In this document: one piece after another, positions 1 through 20,706 of the stretch
How positions within the stretch are numbered: position 1 is the first letter of the stretch
Layout: every line of letters begins with the position of its first letter
Assembly: GCA_015183035.1 (NCBI GenBank)
Contig: JACZZP010000006.1
Location: forward strand, 496,001 to 560,000
Length of the DNA stretch: 64,000 nt
Direction of reading: 5' to 3'
Source of the DNA: Meloidogyne chitwoodi
Lineage: Eukaryota; Nematoda; Chromadorea; Rhabditida; Meloidogynidae
Program-made: the position numbers and the translations under genes
Notes under the pieces: generated by a model
The model's input: only the letters and a program-made list of their open reading frames with translations
What the model was told of the DNA's origin: nothing
The model's database searches: none

Positions 1-9
1 AATATTCAT
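1..9 (-). CDS. First codons of a divergent paralog, cut by the window edge
   Basis: Read on the minus strand, positions 9 to 1 give ATG AAT ATT, the same first three codons as the gene starting at 957. About 30 bases upstream of this ATG are nearly identical, in inverted orientation, to the bases upstream of 957. I infer a divergently transcribed copy of the 957 gene whose body lies outside the window. Only three codons are visible, so the gene itself cannot be confirmed. Confidence 0.4.
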
Positions 10-956
10 TTTTTAAATTAATTAATTTTAAATGATTGAATGGTTGTGTTTTAATTTTTTTATTTATTTTATATTGCGTCGAATAGACTTTTTAAATTAA
101 TTTTTAATTTTATTTACTAGTATAATATTGAGAAATATAAATAAATAAAATTGCATTTACCATTGAGGGAGATAATTAAGAAATAAGTTGGAAGAAATAT
201 TGAGAAATTTGATTGCTTTAAAATTACTTTTGATTAGATTTATTTATTTTTCTCAAATAAAGTACATGTCTTAATATCTCCTTATTTATCAAATATTTTG
301 AAATTCGACTAAAGAGTACCGAAATTTTTTTTTTAATAAAATCTAATATTTCTTGTGTTTTCTCATAGAAGGGCATAATTAAGAAAGAAGTTGGGAAGAA
401 ATAGGATTGCTTTGAATACCTTATTTGCTTAAATTTATATTTAATTATAAGTACATACAAATATCTTCCCTTTTATTAAATATTGTAAATTAGACTAAAA
501 AGCCATTTTTTTAGTGCACTTTTTTAATTAAAAATAATATTTTTTTAAATCTGATTATTGTGAAATCTAATATTGTTTGCGTATTTATCCCCGACCCGAA
601 ACCCGGGGAATTTGGATATTTTTTCAATATTCTCCATTCCAAAAATTCCCCTATTTTGGTACATTAAATGGTATAAAAAATAATTGACACACTAGGGTTG
701 TCGGATCCGGATATTCGGCAATTCTCTAGGATCCGACAACTCTAATATAGACAATTAAATATTTCTCAATATTATACTTTAATAAGTACATTTATATATC
801 ATTTTGTAAAATAACTTAAAAGAGACCACCGCCCAATATTTTTCGATTAATAAGTAAATATATCAATATTGAAAAATCTATTCGACTCTTTATTATAAAA
901 TAAATAGAAAAGAGCTTATAAGACATTCAATAATTTAAAATTAATTAATTTAAAAA
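10..956. promoter_or_regulatory. Inverted-repeat intergenic region between two divergent genes
   Basis: The outer parts of this AT-rich spacer are inverted copies of each other: roughly 1-140 pairs with 825-965. This includes a shared ATTCAAT...TTAATTAATTT block just upstream of both ATGs and a shared CTATTCGAC block. Between them, about 160-320 and 365-500 are a direct duplication sharing a TAATTAAGAAA...AGTTGG...AAGAAAT pattern. The arrangement fits an inverted gene duplication with a common bidirectional promoter. The short minus-strand ORF at 224-460 lies across the direct repeats and is not considered a gene. Confidence 0.5.
693..744. mobile_element. Tiny terminal-inverted-repeat element (TAGGGTTGTCGGATCC type)
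   Basis: This 52-bp palindromic element begins TAGGGTTGTCGGATCC and ends GGATCCGACAACTCTA. A longer relative with the same ends lies at 44569-44666. No clear target-site duplication is visible. Confidence 0.5.
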
Positions 957-2592
957 ATGAATATTAAAATTATTTTATTATTATTATTTATTTTTTTATT
1001 AAAATTATTTTATTTTTCATTTTCAAATATTATTTTAAATGACCAAAAATTTTTAATTGAATTAATAAAAAATAATTTAAAAGAAAATGGAATTAATGAT
1101 ATCAAATTGAAAGAAATAAAATTAAATAAAAATGAAAATTATGTAAAAGTTTTAGTTGAAATTAGTGTTATTAATGAGGATATTATAAAAGGATTTTATT
1201 TAAAAGGATTTGAAAAAGGTTGTTCTTATTTTAATAATTCTCAATTACATCAAATTAATATTAATCAAAATGGTAAAAAACAAATTTTATTTAAATATCA
1301 ATTTAATGATGTTTGTCGGTATGGAATAAATATTTGTATGTTAAAACAAAAAGGATTAACACATCGCTTTAGAAATTTTTTTAAAAAAGAAAAGCCATTT
1401 AAAATTATTGTAAGTTTTTTTTTCTTTTGTGAATTTTCTTGTTTAAATTTTTAATAATTTATTTAGTTTCCAATTTTTAAAAAAATCATAAGCTTTTTAT
1501 TTCTTTTTTTTCTAATTGTCAGTGGTAGAACATTTTCTTTTGCTTTAAAAATAAAGACTATAAAAGGCGTTGCAAGTTATATAAACCTTTTCATTTGTTA
1601 AACTCTTAAGCTTATTTTTATTTCCTAAATCTCTTAAATTAATTTCATGCTTAAATTTGAGAACAAGAGTTTTAGAGAAAATAAAATCTTAAATTATAAA
1701 ATTTAAGGTTAAACTTGAGAAAAATTAAATTTTAAAACTTGAGAGATAGACACAAAGCTAAAACCTTAAAAATTTAAAACTTTATTTTTAGCCACTGTTG
1801 ACAATTTGTCCTTTATTTTATGCAGAATTTAATTTATTACAAAATGTTGCTAATGAAGAAAATCCATCAGTGCAAGATATTTTACCTTTGAAAAAACAAA
1901 TAAACATAAATGGAATAAATTCAATTATAACTAAAAAATACATATTCTTCGAATTAACAAAATTAAATTGTTTTTTGAATTCACAATTTAATCCAAAACA
2001 AGACAAGAGAATAAAGTTTATTGATGATACATTAATTGAATATTCTTCAAATAATCCAAAACAAGAGAAGATAAAGACTAAGTTTATTGATGATTCAGCA
2101 ATAGAAAATCCTTCAAATCAACATAAAATTTTTTTTGATTTTTGTATAAAATTCAAAAAACCTGGAAATTATTTTATTATTTTTAATGGAAAAGATTGGA
2201 ATGCTAGACTTGTTTTCTTTTTAAAAATTGAAAAAGAAAATCAAACAAAATGTTGGAATGAAAAATTAAAATTAAATGAAAAATTAAAAAATATATTTGA
2301 ATCTATGCGTTATGAAATGACAATTTCTTTAGTTGAACTTAATTTAAATGAAGAAGAAGAAAAGGAAATTAAAGAAGGATTATTTAGTATTGGACCAGAT
2401 ATTTATTATGATAAAGGTAAAAAAAGTTTAATATTTAATCCATATGATAATGAAAATAAAAAAGAATTTGATATGAATAATTTTTTTGATAATTTTATTA
2501 CAATATATCCTTTAATGAGTTATGGAAATTTTGAATTTGATGTTGACGGTGAAGGTTATACTAGAGAAATGAAGAATATTCAAGAAAATTAG
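957..2592 (+). CDS. Secreted protein of unknown function, two exons
   Basis: I do not recognise this gene. The model is exon 1 957-1409, GT donor at 1410, AG acceptor before 1792 and exon 2 1792-2592. Both exons join in phase 0 to give about 417 aa. The N-terminus (MNIKIILLLLFIFLLKLF) is a strong signal peptide or anchor. The remainder is lysine- and asparagine-rich and hydrophilic. Scattered cysteines occur in exon 1 (GCSYF, DVCRYG, NICML) and exon 2 (KLNCF, FDFCIKF, KCWNE). Exon 2 contains an imperfect repeat around KFIDDTLIEY and KFIDDSAIEN. I see no catalytic motif. The stop at 2590-2592 lies 230 bp from the convergent 3' end of HEATR5B. An apparent divergent copy starts at position 9, so this may be part of a small secreted family. 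Splice sites are predicted by eye. Confidence 0.6.
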
Positions 2593-2822
2593 ATTATCAG
2601 AAATATTTTATTTACTTAATCAAAGTTTTATAAATTAAAATACCTATTTATTTAAAAAAATGTTAAAATTGACAAAAAAAAATAAATAAATTTTAGCCAA
2701 ATAGGTATTATGTTGACGTTAATATAATATTAAGTCATAAGCTAAAATAATTTATACTACTAAGTAAATTTAATGCCCAAAAAATTCAAAAAAAAACTTC
2801 GAAAAATTTAAATATTTCTAAT

Positions 2823-13751
<10,929 letters not shown>

Positions 13752-14405
13752 TATTTGAATCAAATTTGTTATAAAATGTAGATTTTTTTTCTTAAAATAA
13801 TTAAATCAAAATATGATTAAAAATTTATGTGCCTTAAAGAAGCATGTACACATTTTTAAAATATAAGGCGAAGCAGACATGAGGGCGTCGCCACTTGGGC
13901 ACGAAGACACTTGGGCGCGGGCTTCTTTTATGTATTGGGGGGAGGGGTGTAAAAAAAACAAAAACAGGAAAACATCTAAAATTTTATCCAATTTAATTAT
14001 TTTTTGGTAAATAAAAAATTTTGATAACCTATGACATGTGGGTCTTGAGTTGTACTTTATCTATCCATCGATAACCTATGATCAGGTGGGTGATTTTGGT
14101 TTGTCAGTCAATTAAAAAAGAACAATAAAAATTTATTTACGGCACGTGAAATTTGCTTGTCTCTCTATATATCCAATACTCTCAATTTTGGCTTGTACTT
14201 TTTTAAATGTACTTTTATTTATTAAATTTAAACAAATAAAATCAATTTTCATTGTCCGAGTAATGCCAACATTAATTTACTATTCTCCCCACCCCTCATA
14301 TTTCCCTTTTTAAATATCTCCAAAATAAAGCCCAGAATTCATTTTATCAATCTATTTATTTTTAAATTTTATATAAAATTATTTAACTAAAATTTAAATT
14401 ATTCA
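13752..14405. promoter_or_regulatory. Divergent spacer between HEATR5B and kinase-like gene K1
   Basis: This spacer separates the HEATR5B start (minus) from the K1 start (plus). It contains an unusually GC-rich patch at about 13867-13945 and a short direct repeat, GATAACCTATGA, at about 14024 and 14070. The K1-proximal half carries the family's upstream block: CACGTG at 14143-14148 followed by AAATTTGC, ATGCCAACATTAATTTA near 14262, a CCCCTCAT...TTTAAATATC stretch, and TTCATTTTATCA near 14338. The same order of motifs occurs upstream of other family members, so this is probably the K1 promoter. Confidence 0.5.
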
Positions 14406-17400
14406 ATGAAATTATTAAAAATTATTAAATTAATTTTTATATTATTCTTCTTTGTAATAGGTAATAATTAATTATTTACAGGGTGACCAGAAAGTAATGA
14501 GACATCGTTTTTTATCATAACTTTATTCAGAATTCTGGTATCGAGATAAAAAAATAGAAGATAGAGAACTAAATAAGGAATAAAATTTATTAAGAGTTTA
14601 AGAGGTTCCGACTTTTGCTTTGATGCAGGGAAAAATCAAATAGGACTGGTATTATGATAAAATCAAAGGTTTGGACCCGGTTAAGGATGAAATTTCTAAG
14701 CTTGCGCTGTTTTATCATTTTTTTAAAATTAAAATTCCGGTCCACAAGTGTTTCCACTTCTTTAGCCTAATGAGCGGGGCTGAATCTTACATAAAAATTC
14801 AAACTCTTCACCAAAAGTGGCGTATTATTCTTTGTTAAATTTAGTCCCAGAATTCAAGAAAATCGAAATTTCAAACTTTTGTTTTTTACTGTATTTTTAT
14901 TTTTAAAAAGTCCCAACCTCACATGGTGGTCATCATAAAGCATGTCCATATGGTGAATATTCCATCGATGAAACAAGAAAAGAAAAAATAGGTGGAATTG
15001 AATTACTAAAAATAGATACTTCCCAACGACCAATAGGATCTGACAATTTCGGAATTGTGAGTTTTTTTCTTTTATAAATTTAAAAATTGATTTAAAAATA
15101 AATTTATTTTTTTTAATTAAAATTTTTTATTAAAATAATAATGAATGAATATGTAAAGATTTGATATAAGTATTTTAATTTTGAGTTACTAGGTTGAGTC
15201 ATAAAAAAGTTCGCATTAGTTTTTTGCCTATAAAATTGTCAAATGAGGACCTAGAGATTTGAAATGTTGTACATGAATTTGTTTAGTTATTTTCTAATAA
15301 AGCCCAAAATTTAAAATTTTTAGGTTCGGTAGGTCTAAAGTTATGGCCAAAAATGTCGAAGGGTCAAAACACAGAAAAAATTAATTTTCTCGAAAATAAC
15401 TGGGATATTTAGCTTTGAAATTGCTGTCAGTAATTAAAAAAGTGCTGTTAGATTCCCTCAGGCGTTTTTAAATCTTTAATTTTATTAAAAATAAAAAATA
15501 TGTAAAAATTAAATTATAAAACAAAAATTTATTATAAAATTTATTTAATTAAAATTTATTTATTTTAAAAATTTTTAAGGTTTTTCACGCATATTGGCCA
15601 GAAAAGAAAAAATGTGTAGCAGTAAAAAGATCAAATATGAACATGATTTATCCATACTATAATCCTATGATAAAAAGAGAAGTTGAAGTTTTAAATTTTT
15701 TTAATGGGGAGAGTTTTAATGGAAAGAATTATTATAAAAGGAAATATATTATAGAAATGTTTGGATAGTAAGTTTATTATAAATTATTAAAATAAATAAA
15801 ATAATAATAAAATTATTATTTTATTTAAAAAAAATATTTTTTAAGTGAAGAAAAAAAGAAACCATATCATTATATGTATGTTGTGTTAGAACTTGGAGGA
15901 AAAGATTTATTAAATTATTATATAAAAACAGTAAAAGCAGAAAGAAATGTGATGCCAGGAACATTTGAATATTATTATAATATTGAACCTAGAACAAATG
16001 AAGATTTTATTATTAAAATAATTAAAGGAGCAGCATTAGCATTGGATCAATTTCATAAATGTGAGGAAATATTTAAAATAAATTTAAATAAATAAATAAA
16101 ATATTTAGTTGGAGTTCATGGAGATGTTAAAGCAGAGAATTTTGTTGTTTTTAAAGAAAATGAAGATATTATTGAAAGTAAATTAATTGATTTTAACATT
16201 TCTGTTATTGAAGGACAAGAACCATTAGAAGATACAAGCGAACTAGCTATTAATTTAAAGGCACCAGAAATTCAAAATTTAAATGAAGTAATCTAATAAA
16301 ATTTCTTTTATGCTATATTCCTATTAAATTTTTAAATAAAAAATTAGCTAATATAAATACTAAACTTGGTTTGGATTAACAAATTAAATTAATACAGGGT
16401 GACCAGAAAGTTCGGAGTCACGTTTTAATTCACCATAACTTTTTTTATCTTTTTTATTTTTAAATAATTTTAAACTGATTTTATAGCCTATTCAATTCTA
16501 TATTATAATACAAAATTTGTGATTATTTGGACGGTTATCACAAAAGTTATAGCCTTTTCCGTAAGGTATATCAAATTGTCCTCCCCAAAAATTCACTTCC
16601 TGTATCTCAACACTGAGAAGTCAGATTTGTGAGATCTCAAAAGAAATCAATAGAGCATACCTGCGACCAAGACTAATTTTTAATATGAAAACTGTACCTC
16701 TGGCATGGAAGGCTGTGTAGATGTAATTCGATTTTGGGAGGAAATGAAATTTTTTATTTTGTGAGTGTTGTGCGAAAATTTATATCTCTCCAAATACTAA
16801 GCTAAAAAATTTTTTATTCTATTATTTGTGAAGACCAGAGATCCCTCTAGATTCTAAAAAAAATTTAAGTCAATCCCTCAATCCTTTCTCATTTTATAAT
16901 TTTTTAAACACAAAAAGAGGTGCGAGTTTTGGTCAAAAATTTTCATCCGTGCGTTCGACACTGTATCGAAGCAGGTAGTAGAAATCTCTTAAACTCTTGA
17001 TATTTCTTAATCCCTATTTAGTTCTCTATCTTTTCATCTTTGTTTTATCTCGATAGCAAAATTTTGAATTAAGTTATGATAAAAAATAATTGACTCCGAA
17101 CTTTCTGGTCACCCTGTAGATTTATTATAAAATGAATATTTTATAAATTATCGTAAAAAACGAAAATAGGTTGCAAAACGCAAAAATAGTTTATGGGAGG
17201 TGGTACCGTCTAAATACAAAATTTAATAACTACAGATTTGACTTTTCTCATCAGATTGACCTAAAAATCCGAGTAACAATAAAATTCTTGTTCTTTTTAA
17301 TTTATTCTATTTTATATTATTATTGTAAGTTAACACGTGAAGCGGATGTTTGGGCATTTGGAAGAATGGTGTACATGCTTTTTCATAACAGTAAAACGAT

Positions 17401-17970
17401 GATCTACAAAAAATGTTATTATTTTTTTAATAATTAAATTTTTACATTTTTAAAATAGGGGGTTGTAACTTTTAGTTGTTAAAAAATGCAAATAGTGACT
17501 AAAATTGGTGCAACAACGAAATATTTGTTTCTTCGTTCTAATTTGTGTTAACCCTAAAAGTAACAAAAAACGGATTTTATTTTGTTTAATATATTTATTT
17601 TAGTATTAAATTCAATTGAAGAGTACCGTTCAAACGAAGAGTATAACACAAAATTGGATAATATTATAAAGGTAAAAAATTAAAAATAAAACTATTATTT
17701 GTTAAAAAAGAATAATTTAAAAAAAAAATAATTTTAAGGAAAGATTTCATTTAGTCACTAGTTTACCAACAAAAGTTTTGTCAAAATTAAAAATTAACAA
17801 AAAATCATTATTATATAATTTAAAAAATTTTATAGGCTTGTTTACAAGAAGAACCTGAAGAACGTCCAAATGTGGATAAAATTTTAAGTTTACTAAATGC
17901 TCTGCCCTTTAAAAATAAGCAAAGAGAAAATGAGCATCTTGAGAAGAAAAAAGGAAGCGTTAAAAATTGA
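14406..17970 (+). CDS. K1: secreted kinase-like protein, intact chain
   Basis: This is a divergent protein-kinase fold behind a signal peptide (MKLLKIIKLIFILFFFVIG). Exons are 14406-14460, 14911-15056, 15580-15767, 15846-16060, 16109-16287, 17330-17414, 17604-17671 and 17836-17970, totalling 1,071 nt (356 aa) with all phases consistent. Motifs in order: glycine loop IGSDNFGIV (second Gly replaced by Asp), VAVK (ATP-anchoring Lys), KREVEVL (helix-C Glu), catalytic loop VHGDVKAENF, DFN in place of DFG, KAPE, DVWAFG and EERPNV. One linker Cys of the family's CPCG motif is changed (CPYG). The C-terminus is charged. Introns hold a partial mariner-like end, a partial TIR element and a full mariner-like element (16395-17116). 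With the loop Asp and metal-binding Asp kept, residual catalysis is possible. Substrate is unknown, and an extracellular or host-directed role is inference. Confidence 0.8.
14479..14890 (+). mobile_element. Partial mariner-like MITE in K1 intron 1
   Basis: The sequence begins TACAGGGTGACCAGAAAGT, the same terminus as the complete element at 16395-17116. Its next 100 bases match the inverted right half of that element (ATAGAAGATAGAGAACTAAA block). I find no opposite terminus, so the copy is truncated and the right boundary is approximate. Confidence 0.55.
15190..15400. mobile_element. Fragment of the element found complete at 18261-18900
   Basis: This lies in the K1 intron between the linker and ATP-site exons. 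It shares, in inverted order, several stretches with 18261-18900, including a GGTTGAGTCATAA terminus, the AATAAAGCCCAAAATTT core and the CGGTAGGTCTAAAGTTATGG core. The other end is missing. Confidence 0.4.
16395..17116. mobile_element. Mariner-like non-autonomous element with TA duplication
   Basis: This is a 722-bp element in a K1 intron with terminal inverted repeats CAGGGTGACCAGAAAGTTC and its reverse complement, flanked on both sides by TA. No transposase ORF is visible. TA target duplication and CAGGG termini fit the Tc1/mariner superfamily (family knowledge). Confidence 0.75.
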
Positions 17971-17993
17971 TCTAAATTTTTAAGAGTTTAATC

Positions 17994-18150
17994 CGTATCA
18001 ACCCTATTCATCGAATGAACGTAAATACATTAAAAGGAAAAGAAATAAAACGCCCACAATAGAGCATAGTTAGACTGACGAAAAACAAGTTAAAAGGGAT
18101 TTGACCGAACTGGCAATTTAACTAATTTATTCAGCGATGAATAGGGGTTG
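17994..18150. mobile_element. Small TIR element just after K1
   Basis: Inverted ends ATCAACCCTATTCATCG and CGATGAATAGGGGTTGA bracket about 120 bp. It begins within 30 bp of the K1 stop, so it may lie in the 3' UTR. Similar ends (TCATCGATGAATAAGGTGTT) occur at about 27432 inside the gene remnant. Confidence 0.5.
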
Positions 18151-18180
18151 ACCTATTTAAATTAAGTTAACTAAAACTAT

Positions 18181-18260
18181 TATTTATTCTAATTGAATGA
18201 CATTTAGTTTTATTAATTAACCCTCTCTGGATTTTTGTTCTAATGTTGTTCTATTAGAAT
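18181..18260. repeat. 3'-flank hairpin MITE shared by several family members
   Basis: This has inverted ends TATTTATTCTAATTGAATGAC and GTTGTTCTATTAGAAT around an AT-rich core with CCCTCTCTGGA. Versions of the same hairpin follow the remnant (29445-29530), K4 (38472-38770, interrupted), K6 (46070-46147) and K7 (57312-57395). It was therefore probably present before the gene copies were duplicated. Confidence 0.6.
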
Positions 18261-18900
18261 CGGGTCACATTTAATGTCGCTTTTCTTTTTGCTAATAAAA
18301 TTGTACATAGAAATTTGAAAATTTGTACAAAAATTCTTTTAACTGTTTTCTTATGAAACCCAAAATTTGAAATTTTTTGGTTCGATAGGTCTGAAGTTAT
18401 AGTACCAAATGTAAGGTATATTGTTTTTGGTTTACACATTTAGGCCAAAAACGTGAATTTTCTAACTTTGCGTTAAATAATCCTATCGTGATGATCTAAT
18501 CAGCATTCGAAAGTGCATATACTATATTTTATTTGGTCAGAACAATCATGTCTATAATCGGTCGAACCCGGAATTCGGATTTCGACCTTTTCAGAAAACC
18601 ATATTGTAAGACAAAGAGACCCGCCGTTTATCTGCCGTCTAATAGGGCTTTCAGAGAGCTTTAGAATGATATATAACTTGTTAATAAATTCAAATAGTTT
18701 TCACGAAAAAAATTTTTTTCTGCAGTTTGACTACTTCGACATTTTCGACTATAACTTTAGGCCAACCGTACCAAAAAATTTAAAACTTTGGGCTTTATTA
18801 GAAAACATCTAAACAAATTCATATATAAAATTTCAAATTTCTATGTTCAAATTTGAAAATTTTATAAACAAAAGAAAAAAACGACACTAATTATGACCCG
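18261..18900. mobile_element. TIR element inserted in the K1 3' flank
   Basis: The 640-bp element starts CGGGTCACATTTAATGTCGC and ends CGACACTAATTATGACCCG. It splits a sequence that is continuous after the gene remnant near 29520, which marks it as an insertion. No clear target duplication or transposase is seen. The rest of 18901-19929 is AT-rich 3' flank resembling the flanks of K4, K5, K6 and K8, with no gene visible. Confidence 0.55.
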
Positions 18901-19929
18901 ACCTAATATTTCATTTTAAGAAATTTTCTTGATTTTAAGTCTTTTTTTCAAAATTTTCCTTTTTAACAGATCATATTAAAACATTTGTACATAAATACAA
19001 CTATGTTATTAAATTTATTAAATTACAATTTAATTTTAATTATTTAATAGTTAATTTAGAAAAAGTAGAATATATCTTAGTGATTAAAAAACATTTAAAT
19101 TTATTTAAATTAACGGCATAACTAAAGTTTTACAAAAATTAGTAAAATTTTATTATTTTTAAATATATTTTATTAAAAAACAGTCATTTATTTAAACTTT
19201 TTTTAATGTTTTATAATCCTTCCTCTTATATTTTTTTTTGTAAAATTAACAAAAACACAATATTCACTAACATATCCAATTTCCTTTGAATTTTAAATTT
19301 ATATTTTTTAAATTTAAAGTATAAAAATGCTTTCGTCTTTTTAATTTAAATTTTAACATTAATAAGATATTATTATTTTTAAAAATAAAAAATTTATTTT
19401 TTTTTCCTTTTACTAACTTAAAGCTCAATAATGTTGAAGACTTAATAAACTAATAACGTTTTATTTATTAAAAACAAACAGGTACCCCACTTAGAAATGA
19501 ATAACTTAGGCACAGGCTTTTGTATATAACAAATAGTAATCAAAAACATAAAAAAAACACAAACATCTCAAATTTTATGCAATTTAACTATTTGTTTACA
19601 TGAAAAAGTTTAAAAATTAGATTAAATAAAGGAAAAGAAAATAACAATTTAATAGTTTTAATGGTAAAGTCTAAGCTATAATGATGTTTTATTTTGATTC
19701 TCATAAAATGTAAATATAATATCTAAAATTGAATACATGTACTAAAGAATAGAAGCTAAAGATGTGTTAAAATAGTTTTAAAGTTTAATTTCAATTTTAT
19801 TGCGTCCAACCTTTAGATCAGGAAGTCATTAGAGTGTTAAATAAATAATCAAATTTGGATAAGAACTTTTTAAAACAAAAAATGCCCAATTTCGGTTTCG
19901 TCTCGAAAACTACAAAACTACCAGTAAGG

Positions 19930-20623
19930 TAGTGCTGCCCCGTAATCACGGTTACGGTTACGGAACCGTAAAAAATTACGGTTATTTTTGATTACGGTTA
20001 CGGTAACGGATTACGGCATCTAATTACGGCAAAACCGTAATAAATTTACACCCCATAAAATGAAATTTTTGGGGAAAAAATTTACTGGAAAAGACTTATC
20101 TATAATTATTATAAATTGTTTATCTTCTAGAGTGAGTATGGTTGAGTGGTTAGTGTGTTAGTCTAGGTTACTAACCTTGACATAGGTTCAATTCCTATGT
20201 TAATTTCAATATATTTGGAGGTTATGTTAATTGTAAAATTTGTTTTTATTTTTCTTACTTTTTGAAAATTTTAAATCTATTATAAAAATAAAAGCCTATA
20301 TTTTTGATTGCATCACTAAAAAAACGTGAATTTTTGGCAACTAACGTGCATTTTTATTCAAAATTTTGCCTGCGGCGTTAAAAAAGTGTAATTTTCTGCA
20401 ACAGAGGTTTAAAAATTTTAAAATTTTTCGCCTGCGGCGCTAAAAAGGAATTTTTTGCAATAGTGATGTAAAAAATTTTCATCAATGGCACTAAAAAGAG
20501 GTTATTTTTGGCCACAGGAGTATAAAATTTAAAAAATTACGGTTCTTACGGTTTACGGTAACGGTTTACGGTGGTAAATTACGGTTACGGCTTACGGTAA
20601 ATTTCGCTAACGGGGCAGCACTA
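19930..20623. mobile_element. hAT-like element A with TTACGG arrays and tRNA-like core
   Basis: Inverted termini TAGTGCTGCCCCGTAA and its complement are flanked by a perfect 8-bp duplication CAGTAAGG (19922-19929 and 20624-20631). Both subterminal regions are built from repeats of TTACGG. The core has a tRNA-like sequence (20131-20203) and several copies of a CGCCTGCGGCGCTAAAAA unit. There is no transposase, so it would need to be mobilised in trans. The 8-bp duplication is typical of hAT elements. Confidence 0.8.
20131..20203 (+). repeat. tRNA-like module inside element A
   Basis: An A-box-like TGGTTGAGTGGTTAG and a B-box GGTTCAATTCC (20185-20195) are spaced as in tRNA genes. The acceptor and anticodon stems do not pair well, so it is not called a functional tRNA. 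Related modules occur at 26525-26607, 28641-28715 and 53128-53205. Confidence 0.5.
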
Positions 20624-20706
20624 CAGTAAGGTGACTAGAAAGGAATAAAGCATAAAAAGAATATAAATTCAAAGAGTTAGATTGTTAAATTGCTTTTATA
20701 TTTTTT

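Noticed and set aside
224..460. 78-aa minus-strand ORF
   Set aside because: It crosses a direct repeat in an AT-rich promoter region and has a biased composition.
20131..20203. Functional tRNA gene
   Set aside because: A and B boxes are present but the stems do not pair properly, and it lies inside a transposon with related degenerate copies elsewhere.
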